From NCBI RefSeq assembly GCF_010093535.1, contig NW_022985181.1, positions 609,333 through 673,332 on the forward strand: a stretch of DNA of 64,000 nt. The letters are read 5' to 3'. The position numbers were made by a program, and so were the translations under genes. Source of the stretch: Lindgomyces ingoldianus. Taxonomy: Eukaryota > Ascomycota > Dothideomycetes > Pleosporales > Lindgomycetaceae. The notes under the pieces are model-generated. The model made no database searches, was not told the DNA's origin, and saw only the letters and a list, made by a program, of their open reading frames with translations. Of the stretch, positions 56,527-64,000 are shown piece after piece; the first letter of the stretch is position 1, and each line of letters starts with the position of its first letter.

Positions 56527-57243
56527 CTTCTTATTGATTGCGAATTGACCGCGCGATCGGCGGCATTCGCTCTGAGGTTGTCCAGCCGTTAAGCTGTAGC
56601 TGCGATCAGGGGATGGCCGACGCGTGTCAGTTTCGATGCCCAGAAATGGGGCGAGAGGGATCGGAGGAGGGGGTAGTTCGAATAGATGACTCGAGAGAAG
56701 ATAACCGCGCACCTGTGGAGGAGCTGTGAGCGTTCGGTCATGTTATAGGAGACAAGGCTGGCGGTTCTGTGTGTAATGATCTTGCCCTCTCAGCCCATGT
56801 CGCCGTCCATAGAGTTCAGGGGATGGGGGCTGCAGCCCATCTAGTTCCGGCCCTCTCCACGCATGACGAGCAGGCTTTTCGGCTTGGTGGACATGCTGGG
56901 TAGCATCTGTTGAGCCTCTCAAGGTGACAGTTGGGTTCGATAGAGAGAACTCAGCCTTCGAGCACTGACACCGCCTCGATGTTCCGTCCCGCAACCCCAG
57001 CTTGGCACCCCATCTTTCGGGTGCCCCTTACGTGAAATCGGGGACCAATGGTGCACAAGTACCTGCCGCGTCGGCAGCGTCCGTCTCCCCCAGCCCACCC
57101 CAAATGACTGGTGTCCTGAAAGATCGTTCTATTGGCCCCCAGACTCCAAATCTGCCCTCCACTTTGAAAAATATATGTTCTTGGCCAACTGGTTGTTTGC
57201 TGCACATGGGATCGAAATGTTTAAGAATGGGGCAAACACTTAC
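56527..57243. other. Intergenic or undefined 5' region of the kinase gene
   Basis: Open minus-strand frames at 56994-56743 and 57205-56951 are without motifs. They may be UTR or introns belonging to the zinc-finger-like exon to the right. No firm call. Confidence 0.25.
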
Positions 57244-57385
57244 CTTCTCTTCGGCTTTATTGTGGTTGTTGAGGGGGCTTGTATTCTGACGACCGCACCA
57301 GGGACATTTCCAACAATATTTAACAGGAGCATCTAATCTCCTGCCTTCTCTGTTTAGCAAGCTCTTTTTGCAACTCCTGCAGTTC
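57244..57385 (-). other. Possible exon encoding a CxxC zinc-ribbon-like module
   Basis: Between an ATAG acceptor and a GTAAGT donor the minus strand reads NCRSCKKSLLNREGRRLDAP followed by KYCWKCPWCGRQNTS. The two Cys pairs about 25 residues apart have zinc-binding spacing. No start or neighbouring exon is convincing, so this is either one exon of an unresolved gene or a relic. Confidence 0.3.
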
Positions 57386-57652
57386 TATTTTACAAGCCTG
57401 TTGTTGCTTGCAATATTAGAAGTCTATCAAGACTCTTCTGTCGGGTCCTCAGAATACAAACTCCCGTGTTTGAAGCCTTGGATAGATTTGCACCAATCGC
57501 TACCATAGGCGAAGCAAGCTACCATGAACAAGTACATACAATCCATCAAATTGAATTCGTAAATGTAGACACTCATACTCTACAATAACAGGCTGCGAAC
57601 GAAACATGTAATGAAAGCGAAAAACGCTACACCAAACTCTCACTACGAACTC
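57386..57652. other. Intergenic stretch
   Basis: 3' flank of the CorA-like gene; nothing recognised. Confidence 0.3.
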
Positions 57653-59476
57653 TTAGTACGGCAGCACATGCATTCCCTTTTCTTTCGATTTTTTGGTCTG
57701 GTACCGATACCACGCAAATCCAATCCCGAGTGTGACCGCACTGAGGGGTAAGGTTACCTGAAGCCAGCGAAACATTGCTTCTGTTGAGAAGTTTTCGTTT
57801 GCATCTTGGCCTCCATATTTTACAACGTCGGTGCTGAAGAAGGTCTGTTTTGTGATCAGTCTATTACTCGTGGACAGAGACGTATTTCCTTACCGAGACG
57901 AAAGTAGCGGGGAGATAAATCAGCGTAACGATAGTGATGATCCTCATGATGATGGCCTCTTTGTAGGACATCCATGTCAACTTCAAGGTGGCATCGGTGG
58001 CCTGCCCTTGAAGATGCTGAAGAACCTATACTACGGTTAGTCTGTTTCTGATCTTGAGCAGGTGTGACGCGTACAAGGCCTTTTCGATCCGCTGTGATCT
58101 TTACGAGCAGCTTTGCTCTTCGGATTTGCATGTTTGCTTCGTATATCATGTCACCGATCTGTGCCACCAAATCCCTGATATCTTCTCTGCAGTCCCTTTT
58201 CAGAACATCATCGAAGGCATCGTTCTTCAGCAAACCGTCATAGAAATTGCTGAGGGACTTCATGATGTCGTTGTTGGCCTCCAGGATCATGATGACCTCG
58301 CTGACCTTATCTTCATAAATCTGGACGAGCTGTAGATCCGCAGAGGTGTAATTCTTACGATTCACTCCCTCGATCTTTTCACGACTGCCCCTTGTAGCAG
58401 CGTTCGTCTGGTCGAGAATTAGTGTTTATCTTAGAGTGTACCACCAATAAAAACACTCACCTTCTTGTCGATGGTCACTTCAAGCCATCCCACGTACGTT
58501 CGCCATTCTTCAATCGACCAATGACAGCAGGCAAGGTGCGTGGCAAGACTTGATCTGAACCCGTCAGCCTTGCTATCGTATTTCCAATCTTCCGGTCTTT
58601 TATCATCGGATGTCAAATCTCGGATTCGATCAAACAGACCATCGTCCTTCCGCCCCTCGGTGCATATCCAGAGTGCAGTGTTATTCTCTACATCGAATTG
58701 ATGGTACAAAGCGGCTTGTCGTATGGACCAATCTTTTTCCTTGCCCGGTTCAGCCTTGTCGATCACGGACTTGAGGTTGTAGCAGAGTTGGTACCCGTGA
58801 CCGCTTCGCCCTAATTCCGACACAGCTGGTCTCCTATCTTTCGGCCTTCCCAATGTGCTTTGCTCATGGAATCCACTGAAGCGAGCGTCCCGCTGCTCAA
58901 GTTGCACGCCAAATGCGGACATGAAGTCCAAATAGCTCGGCATGACCTGGTGGAAACTGAGAAGCAGCTCTGTCATGTTCCGCGATATCTTGAGGGGCAC
59001 ACGATTCTTGTCTGAGTAAATGAGTCTAGGAAGAAGTTTGAGGTCATGTATCAGTCATGAGCAGAGGGTAAGACTTACACATATCGGCATTTTGGGTCTC
59101 TTTTGCTGAATCTCCCATTGCCAGTGGCGGTCGTCTCGCCGAGGTATACCTCTAGCTTGGCGAGGGTATCTATTGCATTCGCCTGACTCTCGAGGAACTC
59201 TAAGCTAGATATCAGCAAATCTCTACAGACTAGAAAATTGGCTGACTTGCTTCTTTGTGCAACGTCATAATCTAGAAACCGAACGTCGAGTTGACGACCC
59301 TTCGTCCCCTCGTTGAAAAAGAGCTTCCTCTCCGCATCGTTCAATCTCTTCTTGTACGACTGCAGAACCTTCCGGTATGAAGCGCGAAACACGAGATTCG
59401 TAGGATATTCACGAAATTGATCGTATGACTGTTCGAAGAAATTGATCTGTGGTGGTTGTTGGCCGCCAGTTGCCAT
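57653..59476 (-). CDS. CorA-like (Mg2+ transporter-like) fungal membrane protein
   Basis: Five exons (59476-59079, 59025-58461, 58407-58075, 58025-57894, 57844-57653) join in phase to 539 aa; introns are 53, 53, 49 and 49 nt with GTAAGT/GTGAGT/GTACGC/GTAAGG donors. The N-terminal two thirds are soluble. A long helical stretch follows (YTSADLQLVQIYEDKVSEVI, RRAKLLVKITADRKGLVLQH), then two closely spaced TM helices (MRIITIVTLIYLPATFVS and WLQVTLPLSAVTLGIGFAW) separated by TFFSTDVVKY. This is the CorA-type stalk plus two-helix layout of a large fungal family. The GMN selectivity motif of true CorA channels is absent, so magnesium transport is doubtful. Many family members lie near HET and NLR genes. 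Confidence 0.88.
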
Positions 59477-59850
59477 CTTAGTGGTGGCGAGATAATGCCC
59501 TCACTCAAGAAAGGTGCAGGATCACAAAAAGTCCAAAGATAAAACAGGCAATTGCTAAGGTCACAGAAGTTGAGGGTAGAATTCTGCCAGAGTTATCTAC
59601 ACAAACCGAGGTTCGCCGCACTGCGCATCTGACGTGCCAGCCTGACACAGGACTCGAGGCTGAGAAGTTGTGTGCCGCCCGATTAGAGCAATGCGGGCAA
59701 AGTTTCGGGGGCTTTCCAGCTGAAACACAGCCCCCACCACGGCCGTCTTCGCAATAAAATGAGGAGATCTTCTCCACTCAAAAAATGCAGGCGATCCCGA
59801 TGGAAAAGAAACCATCCGCGGGTTGAAATTTATGTCGCTTTTCGGTGGGC
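59477..59850. other. Intergenic stretch
   Basis: Promoter side of the CorA-like gene. A short GC-rich stretch at 59620-59740 has no features recognised. Confidence 0.3.
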
Positions 59851-60180
59851 CTAAGTCTTGGGAAGGGGAATCTTGAGCAGCGCGATTTCGACGTCGTCAT
59901 CCTTTGCAAGGTCAGCAGCAGGGCTAACATCAAGGTGCATAAGAGAACGTACAAGAATGAGTTCTTCGGGTAAATAGACGACATAGCTGTCGTTGGCCTT
60001 GAGCCTGGCGTTCGTTATCTGGGTCAATGAGCTGGCGTAGGTCTACACGCACCACGTCGTAACGCTCCGTGAACGTGCAATTGTATTTTTCGAAGCGCTT
60101 GTCCAGTCATCCCTTCAGGTCGTCCCACGCAAGTTCATACCCCGGAATAAACACCCGTCTTGACTCTCGGTAAGAGAGAC
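59851..60180 (-). pseudogene. Relic of an unidentified gene
   Basis: Two coding-like minus-strand blocks lie in different frames. The first is SRRVFIPGYELAWDDLKG, a TGA, then LDKRFEKYNCTFTERYDVVR (about 60175-60030). The second is ARLKANDSYVVYLPEELILV with an acidic IALLKIPLPKT end (about 60012-59851). A frameshift near 60020 and the TGA break them. No family recognised. Confidence 0.33.
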
Positions 60181-63100
60181 TAGGGAAGGAAAGTATTGTA
60201 GTAGGAAGGGCAATTGCCCGTCGTTATCGATAAGCACGCACGTGCCGTGTGATCGTTTACGTGCCGATTTGTCGCAGCGCGGACGCAAAACTTGACACAA
60301 AAAGGATAATTCAATACTCCGATTACTTTTTGTAAGCTACGTAGAGGGGCATCAGTTATACAGTATACCCGATGCCAAGATCTGACTACTGTACGCATAC
60401 GAATGAGGTAAGCCGGCAATGGCCCGTCATATGACATCCTCCCGCACCAGCCTTATTTTGACCTCCAAAGATGTCAACACCATTTAGCGATCATCAATCA
60501 GAGTGCTGTGAAAGGCAGCTGAGGCTGCGCGATATGCTTAGCCTTATCGTTAGGCTGAGGGAGAATGACCTGATGCGATCGTCAATCGTTTGCCAGGACC
60601 TGAGGCTGCGTTAGCTTCAACACAGGCATCTAGTGTTCCTGTGAAGGACAGCAAGCTGTTCATCTCTCAGCTATTCCCTAGCAAACGAATTGCAAACAGA
60701 AGAGAGGGAAATTCACAGCAGCTCCGAGGGCCCCTCGATCCAGGGCTTTACTCAGCAGCTCTAGAGGCAGTAAGGACTCAGTACTTAATCCCCCCAAAAG
60801 TGCTTGGAGCCTGCGTCCCTACCCTCCTCTCCTTCCTCACTTCCTCACTTCCTCACCCGATCCCCGATCCATGGCCTCCATTGACTATTCCGCCGGCTCT
60901 ACTGCTACGAGTGACGGTGGAGGTGGCTTCAAAGGTCGACGAGGCAAGAGAGATGATGAGAACGATCCCCTAAGCTGAGGGCTAGTCAGCATTCCGCGCT
61001 TTAATCCTAAGGAAGGTTAGAAGGCTATTGAGAAGTTGTTAGCCGCGAGTGAGTATCTCTTGCCTGCTAGGGTTCTAAAGGCTAATCATATAGTCGCGTG
61101 GTATGTATTGGGGTAACTTACCGTAGCGGGTTACCCTTCGTAGATACTAAGACCAGGTGTACAGATGAGAGCTTCAGTGAGTAGCGTTGGGACAACCGAG
61201 TCCGGGGTGGGTGGCCACGTGACTGAGCATGTGAGAGACAAAGATGAAGCCGAGTATCAATCGCGCTCTTCCAAAGAGTAGATAACAATTTAGCAATAAC
61301 TACGGATCGAGAGAGTGTCTGTAAGAAACCCCTTCCTTATATATCCCCTTGATACGAGTTTGGACAGGTCCGGCCAAGGTGGTCACCTTGGACAGCTTGC
61401 TTGTCTCTCCTGTCTATCCTCTTGGCGCCTGTCCTTTTCCCTTAGCGCCTGCTCCTTTTGAGCATGCTCTGTATCCTTAGTCACGTGATGCTTTGGCTTT
61501 CCGAGCCTGTGCTCGTCTGCCGTTCATGATCCTGCTGTCTTAGTGCCTTGAGTTGTTTCTCTGTTGAGATCCTCTTAACATCGCGTACCTGTATTAGAGT
61601 CTAAACGAGGTAGCGACTCTTTAACTGATCTAAGATGCGGCTATTAACATTAAAGAATTCTAGCAGCCTTTCTTTAAGGGCTTCTACTAGAGGATTATCC
61701 TAACTGGCTAAGATGCTGACCAATTCTGGGTCGTAAGGAATCTTGAGGTCTGTAATACATTCCCTCGCCATGTAGAATTCCTCTTTCCTAACCTGTCTTC
61801 AAATCCGCTCCCAGCGAACAATGCGCCATTCATGGAATCTCTAAAGAAGGGTAGTACTTCTTAGCCTAAGGGGCCTTACAACTCTCTTATTGGCCTCTTG
61901 ATGCAGGCTTCAAGCGCTACTTGGGAATTTAATTTAGAGACGCCAGCTAGCGATCCTGAGCGAGCTTGCAACTAGTGCCTACAGAGAAATGGCAAGTTTG
62001 CTTGCTGTTAAGTAGTTCTTAATGACAAGGGCCGCGTCATCTATAGTGGTGCCTGCCTCAATTGCTGGGCTAATAGCAATGAGAAGGTGTGCTCCTTTTC
62101 ACGACAGTGCGTCCTGAGTTCCCTTCTAATTAACAATTAGGACTAACCTGAAGCCTAGACAACCAGCCAAATGTTAAAAAGCCTAAGGACACTAAGTCTT
62201 TTGAGGCTGACTAGGAGCATACACGTCTGTCAGCTCAACGGATAGCGGGGCCAGCCTAACCATCAATCAAGGACCTAGTCGATTCTCAGCAGCGGCTAGC
62301 TATCAACATCCCTAGCTTAATCGTCCAAGATGCTCCAATTCGTCGTCAGTTAAGGGCATCTAAGAGATTAGCAGCTCAACGGCGCGCACGAGAGGCTACT
62401 ATGCGCGAGCAAGTTTAGCGTAGCCTAGAGCACGAGCGTGCTCGTGCTGCTTGTCTCTGATCTAGGGTTAAGGAGGCTAAAGATAACAGAAATATCTTTA
62501 ACCTGCTAACAGTTCCAAGAGATAGTCAGTCAGTGTGTCCAACCGTCAGTACACCTAATAGTACAGTACTGCAGTACACCAATTTTGGTCACGTACGTAC
62601 GTACAGGGCATCTACTTAGTATACTGTACTATACATAAGGCTGCTGTACTAACCGTTTACAGTAGTTATATAGAATTTTTAGTAGTTTTAGGCAGTTAAA
62701 GGCAGGTTACTAAGGGCTAGAAAGCTTATGTTTAGAGATTAATGCAGAGAATGCTGTTAGTGCCTGTTTTGTTAGCAATCTTCTAACAAATTTAGCAACT
62801 ATGCTATCTACCTTATTCTTTTGCCTATTATAATGTCCTAATTTCTATCCTAATTAATGACGCAGTTATCTCAGCGTGTTACCACCTCGCAGGCCCCATC
62901 CTCGCGGGCCTCATCCTCACATGCCTCATCCAGCTGTTCTGCCACCCAGATATATCATGCTGCCTCATCCTGACGCTTAGAGAAGGCCTGCATGGCCTTA
63001 CCTAGCCTATCTAGGCTGTCCTTGCGTGAAGCAACTCTTTTAAAGCATATACAAGATACCTCCTTCCTGAGGCTCTAACCTATTTGCAGAGGAATTAACT

Positions 63101-64000
63101 GGCTCTTGAGTTAACAGATTTTGGTTTAACCTTACTCCCACAGTCTCCTATAAGCGTACATCGAACTAATTAGACCTATTGGCAGGGGTCCTGCCTGAAA
63201 CTGCAGCTCTTCCTGCCTCTAACTCTTCCTCAGAGTGCTGCAGTAGGCGTCTTTAGCGACTCTGAGTTAACGCGATCACTGTTCTCTCAATATCTCTCTA
63301 ATTTCCCTCCCTTATTAAGAACTGGCGTACACCTCCAGCCTTTGTTCTTACAAGCTCTTGCAATCTTTTTACCTACTTAGGCTCAGAGATAGTAGGGAGA
63401 TTGGGTACTAAGCAGGCTTTAGACTATCCTGTTAAAGCACAGCTTTAATCTTAGGACTGTTAGGTTTTATTTCCTTAAGAAGCTTATCCTGTGTCCTATT
63501 AGTCTCCTGCCAGTTCTAGAATTCTGTAGCATTCTAGTATTAAGCCTTGATAAGATTTGAATGATTCACCAAATGTCTGAGGATCAAGCTACGAAGTGTT
63601 TGTAGTGTATACGTTCCAAGGGGATCTCAGGCCTAGATTTTGTATGGACTGAACCATTTGCACGTGAACTTCGTAGCATGCTGGTTCTTTAAAAGAACCT
63701 AGTTAATAAGCTTGAATCGAAAGGCATCAGGCTTAGGAGTGACAGTTTGTGGGTCTAGGAGACCTGCTATTATAGTACGCTCTACCAGGCGATCGTTAGC
63801 TAGTTCCCTAGCAGGTCGTACATGATCAATGCAGTCCTTAATTTCTAATTAAGATTCTAGGGTCATAGGAGAGGCTAATTCGTCCTTAAGCATCTCATCC
63901 CTAAACAATTAAGGATTCCTTCTATATACAAGGTAGTATAGCGGATATTTCACTGTTGATTGAGTCTAAATACGAGTTGCAAACAGTGCTGCTTCTAGGT
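60181..64000. other. Repeat-derived region
   Basis: No intact gene. Starting at ATG 60471 a short frame (RQLRLRDMLSLIVRLRENDL) and later NPKEG-stop-KAIEKLLAAS at about 61000-61070 look like eroded retroelement gag text. 62015-62140 encodes a Cys motif (GRVIYSGACLNCWANSNEKV) typical of fungal repeat-borne small Cys domains, and 62270-62460 an Arg/Ala-rich helical block (RLAAQRRAREATMREQV, stop). 62540-62640 contains palindromes (GTACTGCAGTAC, CGTACGTACGTAC). From 62700 to the end the sequence is stop-dense and AT-leaning. Confidence 0.4.

Noticed and set aside
57653..59476. True CorA magnesium channel
   Set aside because: Two-helix layout is CorA-like but the GMN motif is absent, so I call it CorA-like only.

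Overview
This window is nuclear DNA of a filamentous ascomycete (Pezizomycotina). The main genes carry short introns of 47-90 nt with GTAAGT/GTATGT-like donors, CTAAC-type branch points and CAG/TAG acceptors. The gene families are typically fungal: HET domain, Zn2Cys6 regulator, fungal rhodopsin-like 7-TM protein, GH7 and GH16 glycosidases, an AMT/MEP ammonium permease and CorA-like membrane proteins. Between genes lie decayed copies whose stops are often CAG/CAA to TAG/TAA or TGG to TGA, plus very AT-rich blocks, as expected after repeat-induced point mutation (RIP). A leotiomycete-like plant-associated fungus is plausible, but that is inference.

Layout: 1-5 kb holds the end of a TPR gene, a P450 relic and a broken small secreted protein. 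5.7-9 kb has a divergent pair: a 7-TM protein with a Cys-rich ectodomain, and a Pro-rich repeat protein. At 9.0-9.9 kb is a non-autonomous hAT-like element with an 8-bp target duplication. 12.9-21.3 kb carries, on the minus strand, a rhodopsin-like receptor, a decayed coiled-coil gene, a HET gene and a Zn2Cys6 regulator whose frame is interrupted by TGA CTA G. 22-27 kb has a broken amidohydrolase followed by convergent GH16 and GH7 (cellobiohydrolase I) genes. 28.6-29.2 kb is a second inverted-repeat element. 30-31.5 kb is an ammonium permease with GATA motifs upstream. 36.8-38.2 kb is a RING-type protein. 40.4-43.9 kb is a single exon for a four-module fusion: methyltransferase, FAD-linked oxidase, phosphomevalonate-kinase-like P-loop domain and adenine phosphoribosyltransferase-like domain. 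46-53 kb is gene-poor and AT-rich, with a 162-aa protein, a Ser/Thr-rich single-pass membrane protein and a RIP-like pseudogene. 53-59.5 kb holds a kinase gene with a decayed von Willebrand-like tail and a CorA-like membrane protein. 60-64 kb is repeat-derived debris.

No operon-like logic applies. The only obvious functional pairing is the two secreted plant-polysaccharide hydrolases. The strongest candidates for something undescribed are the four-module fusion enzyme and the possible stop-codon readthrough in the Zn2Cys6 regulator. Eight intact gene models (7-TM, rhodopsin-like, HET, Zn2Cys6, GH16, GH7, Ser/Thr-rich membrane protein, CorA-like) and the kinase exon pair were built by hand from splice signals. 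All keep phase across every junction; none has been tested with transcripts.
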